From Megachile rotundata (Eukaryota > Arthropoda > Insecta > Hymenoptera > Megachilidae), in assembly GCF_050947335.1 (NCBI RefSeq), contig NW_027473328.1, positions 682,001 through 746,000 on the forward strand: 64,000 nt of DNA, in the 5' to 3' direction. Below the pieces are notes generated by a model, which was given only the letters and a program-made list of their open reading frames with translations, did not search any database and was not told the DNA's origin. Numbering within the stretch: the first letter of the stretch is position 1; the number at the start of each line of letters is the position of its first letter. Shown one piece after another: positions 32,875 through 47,639 of this stretch. Both the position numbers and the translations under genes were made by a program.

Positions 32875-33038
32875 GGCACAATCATAAAATCACAATCATA
32901 GAATCACAATCATACAAACACAATCATGCAATCACAATCATGTAATCACAATCGTACAATCGCAATCGAACAATCAGAACCATATGATCACAATCATACA
33001 ATCACAATCATACAATCTCAATCATACACGCGCCATCT
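32875..33038 (+). repeat. GG/CGCGCC composite element, copy 9
   Basis: GG at 32875 and CGCGCC at 33029, 154 bp apart, common form. It is isolated: no other composite lies within 11 kb on either side. Confidence 0.85.
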
Positions 33039-36000
33039 TACAATCACAATCATACAATCACAATCATACAATCACAATCATACAATCACAATCATACAAT
33101 CACAATCATACAATCACAATCATACAATCACAATCATACAATCACAATCATACAATCACAATCATACTATCGCAATCATACAATCACAATCATACAATCA
33201 CAATAATACAATCACAATCATACAAACACAATCATACAATCACAATCATACGATCACAATCATACGAAGACAATCATACAATTACTACTATACAATCACA
33301 ATCATACAAAAACAATCATACAATCACAGTCATACAATCACAATCATACAATCACAATCATACATTCACAATCATACAATCACAATCATACAATCACAAT
33401 CATACAATCACAATAATACAATAACAATCATACAATCTCAATCATACAATCACAATCATACAATCACAATCATACAATCACAATCACACAATCGCAATCA
33501 TACAATCACAATCATACAAAAACATTGATACAATCACAATCATGCAATCACAATCATGCAATCACAATCATACAATCACAATCATACAATCACAATCATA
33601 CAATCACAATCATACCATCCCAATCATACAATCACAATCACACAATCGCAATCATACAATCACAATCATACAAAAACAATGATACAATCACAATCATACA
33701 ATCACAATCATACAATCACAATCATACGATCACAATCATACGAAGACAATCATACAATTACTACTATACAATCACAATCATACAAAAACAATCATACAAT
33801 CACAGTCATACAATCACAATCAAACAATCACAATCATACATTCACAATCATACAATCACAATATTACAATCACAATCATACAATCTCAATCTTACAATCA
33901 CAATCATACAATCACAATCATACAATCACAATCATACAATCACAACCATACAATCACAATCATACAATCACAATCATACAATCACAATCATACAATCACA
34001 ATCATACAATCACAATCATACAATCACAATCGTACAATCACAATCATACAGTCACAATCATTCAATCACAACCATGCAATCACAATCATACAATCACAAT
34101 CATACAATCACAATCATACAATCACAATCATACACAAACAATGATACAATCGCAATCATACAACTCAAATCATACAATCACAATCATACAATCACAATCA
34201 TACAATCACAATAATACGATCACAATCATACGAAGACAATCATACAATTACTACTATACAATCACAATCATACGAAAACAATCATACAATCACAATCATA
34301 CGATGACAATCATACAATTACTATTATACAATCACAATCATACAAAAACAATCATACAATCACAATCATACAATCACAATCATACAATCACAATCATACA
34401 TTCACAATCATACAATCACAATCATACAATCACAATCATACAATCACAATAATACAATCACAATCATACAATCTCAATCATACAATCACAATCATACAAT
34501 CACAATCATACAATCACAATCATACAATCACAATCATACAATCACAATCATACTATCGCAATCATACAATCACAATCGTACAATCACAATCATACAATCA
34601 CAATCATACAATCACAATCATTCAATCACAATCATACCATCCCAATCATACAATCACAATCTTACAATCACAATCATACAATGACAATCACACAATCGCA
34701 ATCATACAAGCACAATCATACAAAAACAATGATACAATCACAATCATACAATCACAATCATACAATCACAATCATACAATCACAATCATACCATCACAAT
34801 CATACAGGCACAATCATAAAATCACAATCATAGAATCACAATCATACTATCGCAATCATACAATCACAATCGTACAATCACAATCATACAATCACAATCT
34901 TACAATCACAATCATACAATCACAATCACACAATCGCAATCATACTATCGCAATCATACAATCACAATCGTACAATCACAATCATACAATCACAATCTTA
35001 CAATCACAATCATACAATCACAATCACACAATCGCAATCATACAATCACAATCATACAAAAACAATGATACAATCACAATCATACAATCACAATCATACA
35101 ATCACAATCATACAATCAGAATCATACAATCACAATCGTACCATCCCAATCATACAATCACAATCATACAATCACAATCATACAATCACAATCACACAAT
35201 CGCAATCATACAATCACAATCATACAAAAACAATGATACAATCACAATCATGCAATCACAATCATACAATCACAATCATACGATCACAATCATACGAAGA
35301 CAATCATACAATTACTACTATACAATCACAATCATACAAAAACAATCATACAAACACAATCATACGATGACAATCATACAATTACTACTATACAATCACA
35401 ATCATACAAAAACAATCATACAATCACAATCACACATTCACAATCATACAATCACAGTCATACATTCACAATCATACAATCACAATCATACAATCACAAT
35501 AATACAATCACAATCATGCAATCTCAATCATACAATCACAATCATACAATCACAATCACACAATCCCAATCACACTATCACAATCATACAATCACAATCA
35601 TACAATCACAATAATACAATCACAATCATACTATCGCAATGATACAATCACAATCATACAACCACAATCATACGAAGACAATCATACAATTACTACTATA
35701 CAATCACAATCACACAAAAACAATCATACAATCACAATCAAACAATCACAATCATACAATCACAATCATACAATCACAATCATACAATCACAATCATACA
35801 ATCACAATCATATGATCACAATCAAACAATCACAATGATACAATCACAATCATACAATCACAATCATACAATCACAATCATACAATCACAATCATACAAT
35901 CACAATCATACAATTACTACTATACAATCACAATCATACAAAAGCAATCATACAATCACAATCATACGATGACAATCATACAATTACTACTATACAATCA

Positions 36001-37640
36001 CAATCATACAAAAACAATCATACAATCACAATCATACAATCACAATCATACAATCACAATCATACAATCACAATCATACAATCACAATCATACTATCGCA
36101 ATCATACAATCACAATCGTACAATCACAATCATACAATCACAATCATACAATCACAATCATTCAATCACAATCGTGCAATCACAATCATACAATCACAAT
36201 CATACAATCACAATCATACAATCACAATCATACAAAAACAATGATACAATCGCAATCATACAATTCAAATCATACAATCACAATCATACAATCACAATCA
36301 TACAATCACAATCATACGATCACAATCATACGAAGACAATCATACAATTACTACTATACAATCACAATCATACAAAAACAATCATACAATCACAATCATA
36401 CAATCACAATCATACAATCACAATCATACAATCACAATCATACAATCACAATCACACAATCGCAATCATACAATCACAATCATACAATCAGAATCATACA
36501 ATCACAATCGTACCATCCCAATCATACAATCACAATCATACGATGACAATCCTACAATTACTACTATACAATCACAATCACACAAAAACAATCATACAAT
36601 CACAATCATACAATCACAATCATACAATCACAATCATACATTCACAATCATACAATCACAATCATACAATCACAATCATACAATCACAATAATACAATCA
36701 CAATCATACAATCTCAATCATACAATCGCAATCATACAATCACAATCATACAATCACAATCATACAATCACAATCATACAAACACAATCATACAATCACA
36801 ATCATACTATCGCAATCATACAATCACAATCGTACAATCACAATCATACAATCACAATCATTCAATCACAATCATGCAATCACAATCATACAATCACAAT
36901 CATACAATCACAATCATACAATCACAATCATGCAATCACAATCATACAATCACAATCATACAATCACAATCATACCGTCCCAATCATACAGTCACAATCA
37001 CACAATCGCAATCATACAATCACAATCATACAAAAACAATGATACAAGCACAATCGTACAATCACAATCATACAATCACAATAATACAATCACAATCATA
37101 CAATCACAATCATACAATCACAATCATACATTCACAAACATACAATCACAATCATACAATCACAATCATACAATCACAATAATACAATCACAATCATACA
37201 ATCTCAATCGTACAATCACAATCATACAATCACAATCATACAATCACGATCATACAATCACAATCATACAATCGCAATCATACAATCACAATCATACTAT
37301 CGCAATCATACAATCACAATCGTACAATCACAATCATACAATCACAATCATACAATCACAATCATACAATCACAATCATACAATCACAACCATACAATCA
37401 CAATCATACAATCACAATCATACAATCACAATCATACAATCACAATCATACAATCACAATCATACAATCACAATAATACAATCACAATCATACAATCTCA
37501 ATCATACAATCACAATCATACAATCACAATCATACAATCACAATCATACAATCACAATCATACAATCGCAATCATACAATCGCAATCATACAATCGCAAT
37601 CGAACAATCAGAACCATATGATCACAATCATACAATCACA
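33039..37640 (+). repeat. Array segment, second copy of the 22.5-24.2 kb group
   Basis: 33525-34200 matches 22535 onward (offset 10990) and 38677 onward (offset 5152). 35065-35640 matches 23599 (offset 11466) and 40043 (offset 4978). About 35970-36545 resembles the 30453-31030 block. 36874-37300 is another copy of the 5.3-5.7 kb string (offset 31570). No gene is visible. Confidence 0.7.
34807..34853 (+). repeat. Solo GG element, copy 7
   Basis: Standard solo form; TACTATCGC follows directly and no CGCGCC lies 154 bp downstream. Confidence 0.8.
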
Positions 37641-37672
37641 ATCATTCAATCTCAATCATACACGCGCCATCT
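37575..37672 (+). repeat. Truncated composite: CGCGCC end without the GG end
   Basis: The right part of the composite is present (CGAACAATCAGAACC, CATATGATC, CGCGCC at 37663). The left part is replaced by units with repeated CAATCGC variants at 37564-37596. CATTCAATCTC replaces the usual CATACAATCTC. A crossover inside the composite near 37590 would explain it. Confidence 0.75.
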
Positions 37673-40000
37673 TACAATCACAATCATACAATCACAATCA
37701 TACAATCACAATCATACAATCACAATCATACAATCACAATCATACAATCACAATCATACAATCACAATCATACAATCACAATCATACAATCACAATCATA
37801 CAATCACAATCATACAATCACAATCATACTATCGCAATCATACAATCACAATCGTACAATCACAATCATACAATCACAATCATACAATCACAATCATTCA
37901 ATCACAATCATGCAATCACAATCATACAATCACAATCATACGATCACAATCATACGAAGACAATCATACAATTACTACTATACAATCACAATCATACAAA
38001 AACAATCATACAATCACAATCATACAATCACAATCATACAATCACAATCATACATTCACAATCATACAATCACAATCATACAATCACAATCATACAATCA
38101 CAATAATACAATCACAATCATACAATCTCAATCATACAATCGCAATCATACAATCACAATCATACAATCACAATAATACAATCACAATCATACAAACACA
38201 ATCATACAATCACAATCATACTATCGCAATCATACAATCACAATCGTACAATCACAATCATACCATCCCAATCATAAAATCACAATCTTACAATCACAAC
38301 CATACAATCACAATCACACAATCGCAATCATACAATCACAATCATACAAAAACAATGATACAATCACAATCATACAATCACAATCATACAATCACAATCA
38401 TACGATCACAATCATACGAAGACAATCATACAATTACTACTATACAATCACAATCATACAAAAACAATCATACAATCACAGTCATACAATCACAATCATA
38501 CAATCACAATCATACATTCACAATCATACAATCACAATCATACAATCACAATCATACAATCACAATAATACAATAACAATCATACAATCTCAATCATACA
38601 ATCACAATCATACAATCACAATCATACAATCACAATCACACAATCGCAATCATACAATCACAATCATACAAAAACATTGATACAATCACAATCATGCAAT
38701 CACAATCATGCAATCACAATCATACAATCACAATCATACAATCACAATCATACAATCACAATCATACCATCCCAATCATACAATCACAATCACACAATCG
38801 CAATCATACAATCACAATCATACAAAAACAATGATACAATCACAATCATACAATCACAATCATACAATCACAATCATACGATCACAATCATACGAAGACA
38901 ATCATACAATTACTACTATACAATCACAATCATACAAAAACAATCATACAATCACAGTCATACAATCACAATCAAACAATCACAATCATACATTCACAAT
39001 CATACAATCACAATAATACAATCACAATCATACAATCTCAATCTTACAATCACAATCATACAATCACAATCATACAATCACAATCATACAATCACAACCA
39101 TACAATCACAATCATACAATCACAATCATACAATCACAATCATACAATCACAATCATACAATCACAATCATACAATCACAATCGTACAATCACAATCATA
39201 CAGTCACAATCATTCAATCACAACCATGCAATCACAATCATACAATCACAATCATACAATCACAATCATACACAAACAATGATACAATCGCAATCATACA
39301 ATTCAAATCATACAATCACAATCATACAATCACAATCATACAATCACAATAATACGATCACAATCATACGAAGACAATCATACAATTACTACTATACAAT
39401 CACAATCATACGAAAACAATCATAAAATCACAATCATACGATGACAATCATACAATTACTACTATACAATCACAATCATACAAAAACAATCATACAATCA
39501 CAATCATACAATCACAATCATACAATCACAATCATACATTCACAATCATACAATCACAATCATACAATCACAATCATACAATCACAATAATACAATCACA
39601 ATCATACAATCTCAATCATACAATCACAATCATACAATCACAATCATACAATCACAATCATACAATCACAATCATACAACCACAATCATACTATCGCAAT
39701 CATACAATCACAATCGTACAATCACAATCATACAATCACAATCATACAATCACAATCATTCAATCACAATCATACCATCACAATCATACAGGCACAATCA
39801 TAAAATCACAATCATAGAATCACAATCATACTATCGCAATCATACAATCACAATCGTACAATCACAATCATACAATCACAATCTTACAATCACAATCATA
39901 CAATCACAATCACACAATCGCAATCATACTATCGCAATCATACAATCACAATCGTACAATCACAATCATACAATCACAATCTTACAATCACAATCATACA
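37673..40000 (+). repeat. Array segment, third copy of the 22.5-24.2 kb group (left part)
   Basis: 37910-38176 follows the string seen at 1.9-2.3 kb and 7.4-7.6 kb. 38677-39230 matches 33525-34078 (offset 5152). A solo GG element lies at 39791. The offset to the 35.0 kb copy changes by 174 bp between 38677 and 40043, which equals 12 units plus the 6-bp loss. No gene is visible. Confidence 0.7.
39791..39837 (+). repeat. Solo GG element, copy 8
   Basis: Standard solo form; TACTATCGC follows directly. It lies about 210 bp upstream of the 6-bp register break. Confidence 0.8.
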
Positions 40001-40020
40001 ATCACACAATCGCAATCATA
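39990..40020 (+). other. Register break: 6-bp (hexamer-sized) deletion
   Basis: Related copies read CATACAATCACAATCACAC before AATCGC (for example about 35010-35035). Here the sequence is CATACAATCACACAATCGC, six bases shorter (AATCAC or an equivalent placement). This leaves two octamers side by side and moves the unit start from 11 back to 5 modulo 14, cancelling the 8-bp loss near 1626. Confidence 0.9.
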
Positions 40021-43000
40021 CAATCACAATCATACAAAAACAATGATACAATCACAATCATACAATCACAATCATACAATCACAATCATACAATCAGAAT
40101 CATACAATCACAATCGTACCATCCCAATCATACAATCACAATCATACAATCACAATCATACAATCACAATCACACAATCGCAATCATACAATCACAATCA
40201 TACAAAAACAATGATACAATCACAATCATGCAATCACAATCATACAATCACAATCATACGATCACAATCATACGAAGACAATCATACAATTACTACTATA
40301 CAATCACAATCATACAAAAACAATCATACAAACACAATCATACGATGACAATCATACAATTACTACTATACAATCACAATCATACAAAAACAATCATACA
40401 ATCACAATCACACATTCACAATCATACAATCACAGTCATACATTCACAATCATACAATGACAATCATACAATCACAATAATACAATCACAATCATGCAAT
40501 CTCAATCATACAATCACAATCATACAATCACAATCACACAATCCCAATCACACTATCACAATCATACAATCACAATCATACAATCACAATAATACAATCA
40601 CAATCATACTATCGCAATGATACAATCACAATCATACAACCACAATCATACGAAGACAATCATACAATTACTACTATACAATCACAATCATACAAAAACA
40701 ATCATACAATCACAATCATACTATGACAATCCTACAATTACTACTATACAATCACAATCACACAAAAACAATCATACAATCACAATCAAACAATCACAAT
40801 CATACAATCACAATCATACATTCACAATCATACAATCACAATCATACAATCACAATCATATGATCACAATCAAACAATCACAATGATACAATCACAATCA
40901 TACAATCACAATCATACAATCACAATCATACAATCACAATCATACGATCACAATCATACGAAGACAATCATACAATTACTACTACACAATCACAATCATA
41001 CAAAAGCAATCATACAATCACAATCATACGATGACAATCATACAATTACTACTATACAATCACAATCATACAAAAACAATCACACAACCACAATCATACA
41101 ATCACAATCATACAATCACAATCATACATTCACAATCATACAATCACAATCATACAATCACAATCATTCAATCACAATCATGCAATCACAATCATACAAT
41201 CACAATCATACAATCACAATCATACAATCACAATCATGCAATCACAATCATACAATCACAATCATACAATCACAATCATGCAATCACAATCATACAATCA
41301 CAATCATACAATCACAATCATTCAATCACAATCATGCAATCACAATCATGCAATCACAATCATACATTCACAATCATACAATCACAATCATACAATCACA
41401 ATCATACAATCACAATAATACAATCACAGTCATACAATCTCAATCATACAACCACAATCATACAATCACAATCATACAATCACAATCACACAATCGCAAT
41501 CATACAATCACAATCATACAAAAACAATGATACAATCACAATCATGCAATCACAATCATACAATCACAATCATACGATCACAATCATACGAAGACAATCA
41601 TACAATTACTACTATACAATCACAATCATACAAAAACAATCATACAAACACAATCATACGATGACAATCATACAATTACTACTATACAATCACAATCATA
41701 GAAAAGCAATCATACAATCACAATCATACGATGACAATCATACAATTACTACTATACAATCACAATCATACAAAAACAATCATACAATCACAATCATACA
41801 ATCACAATCATGCAATCACAATCATACAATCACAATCATACAATCACAATCATACCATCCCAATCATACAATCACAATCACACAATCGCAATCATACAAT
41901 CAAAATCATACAAAAACAATGATACAATCACAATCATACAATCACAATCATACAATCACAATCATACAATCACAATCATACGATCACAATCATACGAAGA
42001 CAATCATACAATTACTACTATACAATCACAATCATACAAAAACAATCATACAATCACAGTCATACAATCACAATCATACGATCACAATCATACGAAGACA
42101 ATCATACAGTTACTACTATACAATCACAATCATACAAAAACAATCATACAATCACAGTCATACAATCACAATCATGCAATCACAATCACACAATCCCAAT
42201 CACACTATCACAATCATACAATCACAATCATACAATCACAATCATACAATCACAATCATACTATCGCAATGATACAATCACAATCATACAACCACAATCA
42301 TACGAAGACAATCATACAATTACTACTATACAATCACAATCATACAAAAACAATCATACAATCACAATCATACGATGACAATCCTACAATTACTACTATA
42401 CAATCACAATCACACAAAAACAATCATACAATCACAATCAAACAATCACAATCATACAATCACAATCATACATTCACAATCATACAATCACAATCATACA
42501 ATCACAATCATATGATCACAATCAAACAATCACAATGATACAATCACAATCATACAATCACAATCATACAATCACAATCATACAATCACAATCATACGAT
42601 CACAATCATACGAAGACAATCATACAATTACTACTATACAATCACAATCATACAAAAGCAATCATACAATCACAATCATACGATGACAATCATACAATTA
42701 CTACTATACAATCACAATCATACAAAAACAATCATACAATCACAATCATACAATCACAATCATACAATCACAATCATACAATCACAATCATACAATCACA
42801 ATCATACTATCGCAATCATACAGTCACAATCGTACAATCACAATCATACAATCACAATCATACAATCACAATCATTCAATCACAATCATGCAATCACAAT
42901 CATACAATCACAATCATACAATCACAATCATACAATCACAATCATACAAAAACAATGATACAATCGCAATCATACAATTCAAATCATACAATCACAATCA

Positions 43001-43243
43001 TACAATCACAATCATACAATCACAATCATACGATCACAATCATACGAAGACAATCATACAATTACTACTATACAATCACAATCATACAAAAACAATCATA
43101 CAATCACAATCATACAATCACAATCATACAATCACAATCATACAATCACAATCATACAATCACAATCACACAATCGCAATCATACAATCACAATCATACA
43201 ATCAGAATCATACAATCACAATCGTACCATCCCAATCATACAA
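40021..43243 (+). repeat. Partial copy of the 35.0-35.6 and 28.2-31.4 kb segments
   Basis: 40043-40620 matches 35065-35642. 40883-41350 matches 28233-28700 (offset 12650). 41900-43240 matches about 29670-31010 (offset 12230). 41810-42538 is copied again near 56426, 59254 and 61438. No gene is visible. Confidence 0.7.
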
Positions 43244-46200
43244 TCACAATCATACAATCACAATCATACAATCACAATCACACAATCGCAATCATACAAT
43301 CACAATCATACAAAAACAATGATACAATCACAATCATGCAATCACAATCATACAATCACAATCATACGATCACAATCATACGAAGACAATCATACAATTA
43401 CTACTATACAATCACAATCATATAAAAACAATCATACAAACACAATCATACGATGACAATCATACAATTACTACTATACAATCACAATCATACAAAAACA
43501 ATCATACAATCACAATCACACATTCACAATCATACAATCACAGTCATACATTCACAATAATACAATCACAATCATACAATCACAATCATACAATCACAAT
43601 AATACAATCAAAATCAAACAATCACAATCATACAATCACAATCATACATTCACAATCATACAATCACAATCATACAATCACAATCATATGATCACAATCA
43701 AACAATCACAATGATACAATCACAATCATACAATCACAATCATACAATCACAATCATACGATCACAATCATACGAAGACAATCATACAATTACTACTATA
43801 CAATCACAATCATACAAAAGCAATCATACAATCACAATCATACGATGACAATCATACAATTACTACTATACAATCACAATCATACAAAAACAATCATACA
43901 ATCACAATCATACAATCACAATCATACAATCACAATCATACAATCACAATCATACTATCGCAATCATACAATCACAATCGTACAATCACAATCATACAAT
44001 CACAATCATACAATCACAATCATTCAATCACAATCATGCAATCACAATCATACAATCACAATCATACAATCACAATCATACAATCACAATCATACAAAAA
44101 CAATGATACAATCGCAATCATACAATTCAAATCATACAATCACAATCATACAATCACAATCATACAATCACAATCATACGATCACAATCATACGAAGACA
44201 ATCATACAATTACTACTATACAATCACAATCATACAAAAACAATCATACAATCACAATCATACAATCACAATCATACAATCACAATCATACAATCACAAT
44301 CATACAATCACAATCACACAATCGCAATCATACAATCACAATCATACAATCAGAATCATACAATCACAATCGTACCATCCCAATCATACAATCACAATCA
44401 TACAATCACAATCATACGATGACAATCCTACAATTACTACTATACAATCACAATCACACAAAAACAATCATACAATCACAATCATACAATCACAATCATA
44501 CAATCACAATCATACATTCACAATCATACAATCACAATCATACAATCACAATCATACAATCACAATAATACAATCACAATCATACAATCTCAATCATACA
44601 ATCGCAATCATACAATCACAATCATACAATCACAATCATACAATCACAATCATACAATCACAATCATACAAACACAATCATACAATCACAATCATACTAT
44701 CGCAATCATACAATCACAATCGTACAATCACAATCATACAATCACAATAATTCGATCACAATCATGCAATCACAATCATACAATCACAATCATACAATCA
44801 CAATCATACAATCACAATCATGCAATCACAATCATACAATCACAATCATACAATCACAATCATACCATCCCAATCATACAGTCACAATCACACAATCGCA
44901 ATCATACAATCACAATCATACAAAAACAATGATACAAGCACAATCATACAATCACAATCATACAATCACAATAATACAATCACAATCATACAATCACAAT
45001 CATACAATCACAATCATACATTCACAAACATACAATCACAATCATACAATCACAATCATACAATCACAATAATACAATCACAATCATACAATCTTAATCG
45101 TACAATCACAATCATACAATCACAATCATACAATCACAATCATACAATCGCAATCATACAATCACAATCATACTATCGCAATCATACAACCACAATCGTA
45201 CAATCACAATCATACAATCACAATCATTCAATCACAACCATGCAATCACAATCATACAATCACAATCATACAATCACAATCATACAATCACAATCTTACA
45301 ATCACAATCATACAATGACAATCACACAATCGCAATCATACAAGCACAATCATACAAAAACAATGGTACAATCACAATCATACAATCACAATCATGCAAT
45401 CACAATCATACCATCACAATCATACAGGCACAATCATAAAATCACAATCATAGAATCACAATCATACAAACACAATCATGCAATCACAATCATGTAATCA
45501 CAATCGTACAATCGCAATCGAACAATCAGAACCATATGATCACAATCATACAATCACAATCATACAATCTCAATCATACACGCGCCATCTTACAATCACA
45601 ATCATACAATCACAATCATACAATCACAATCATACAATCACAATCATACAATCACAATCATACAATCACAATCATACAATCACAATCATACAATCACAAT
45701 CATACAATCACAATCATACTATCGCAATCATACAATCACAATCGTACAATCACAATCATACAATCACAATCATACAATCACAATAATACAATCACAATCA
45801 TACAATCTCAATCATACAATCGCAATCATACAATCACAATCATACAATCACAATAATACAATCACAATCATACAAACACAATCATACAATCACAATCATA
45901 CTATCGCAATCATACAATCACAATCGTACAATCACAATCATACCATCCCAATCATACAATCACAATCTTACAATCACAACCATACAATCACAATCACACA
46001 ATCGCAATCATACAATCACAATCATACAAAAACAATGATACAATCACAATCATACAATCACAATCATACAATCACAATCATACAATCAGAATCATACAAT
46101 CACAATCGTACCATCCCAATCATACAATCACAATCATACAATCACAATCACACAATCGCAATCATACAATCACAATCATACAAAAACAATGATACAATCA

Positions 46201-47368
46201 CAATCATGCAATCACAATCATACAATCACAATCATACGATCACAATCATACGAAGACAATCATACAATTACTACTATACAATCACAATCATACAAAAACA
46301 ATCATACAAACACAATCATACGATGACAATCATACAATTACTACTATACAATCACAATCATACAAAAACAATCATACAATCACAATCACACATTCACAAT
46401 CATACAATCACAGTCATACATTCACAATCATACAATCACAATCATACAATCACAATAATACAATCACAATCATGCAATCTCAATCATACAATCACAATCA
46501 TACAATCACAATCACACAATCCCAATCACACTATCACAATCATACAATCACAATCATACAATCACAATCATACAATCACAATCATGCAATCACAATCATA
46601 CAATCACAATCATACAATCACAATCATACCATCCCAATCATACAATCACAATCATACAATCACAATCATACAATCACAATCATACAATCACAATCATACA
46701 ATCACAATCATACAATCACAATCATACTATCGCAATCATACAATCACAATCGTACAATCACAATCATACAATCACAATCATACAATCACAATCATTCAAT
46801 CACAATCATGCAATCACAATCATACAATCACAATCATACGATCACAATCATACGAAGACAATCATACAATTACTACTATACAATCACAATCATACAAAAA
46901 CAATCATACAATCACAATCATACAATCACAATCATACAATCACAATCATACATTCACAATCATACAATCACAATCATACAATCACAATCATACAATCACA
47001 ATAATACAATCACAATCATACAATCTCAATCATACAATCGCAATCATACAATCACAATCATACAATCACAATAATACAATCACAATCATACAAACACAAT
47101 CATACAATCACAATCATACTATCGCAATCATACAATCACAATCGTACAATCACAATCATACCATCCCAATCATACAATCACAATCTTACAATCACAACCA
47201 TACAATCACAATCACACAATCGCAATCATACAATCACAATCATACAAAAACAATGATACAATCACAATCATACAATCACAATCATACAATCACAATCATA
47301 CAATCAGAATCATACAATCACAATCGTACCATCCCAATCATACAATCACAATCATACAATCACAATCA
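43244..47368 (+). repeat. Tandem duplicated block D2, first copy
   Basis: This block of about 4.1 kb recurs at 47640-51764 with an offset of 4396 bp (314 units). Shared rare variants include CATATAAAAAC (43421/47817), CAATAATTCGATC (about 44749/49145), CATACAATCTTAATC (about 45092/49488) and the composite at 45427/49823. I saw no difference between the copies by eye. Left of 43244 and right of 47368 the sequences diverge. Confidence 0.9.
45427..45590 (+). repeat. GG/CGCGCC composite element, copy 10
   Basis: GG at 45427 and CGCGCC at 45581, 154 bp apart. A CATGCAATC variant (G at 45396) just upstream is shared only with the copy at 49823. Confidence 0.85.
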
Positions 47369-47639
47369 CACAATCGCAATCATACAATCACAATCATACA
47401 AAAACAATGATACAATCACAATCATGCAATCACAATCATACAATCACAATCATACGATCACAATCATACGAAGACAATCATACAATTACTACTATACAAT
47501 CACAATCATACAAAAACAATCATACAAACACAATCATACGATGACAATCATACAATTACTACTATACAATCACAATCATACAAAAACAATCATACAATCA
47601 CAATCACACATTCACAATCATACAATCACAGTCATACAT
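47369..47639 (+). repeat. Short spacer between the D2 copies
   Basis: This 271-bp stretch holds a paired TTACTACTAT element (47486 and 47556) and CACACATTCAC and CAGTCATACATTC variants. It resembles 51780-52040 and 54450-54700. No gene is visible. Confidence 0.7.

Noticed and set aside
36930..38576. 548-codon open frame on the + strand
   Set aside because: Repeat-derived. It crosses module and segment boundaries without any change in character, and equivalent open stretches exist in the other frames nearby.
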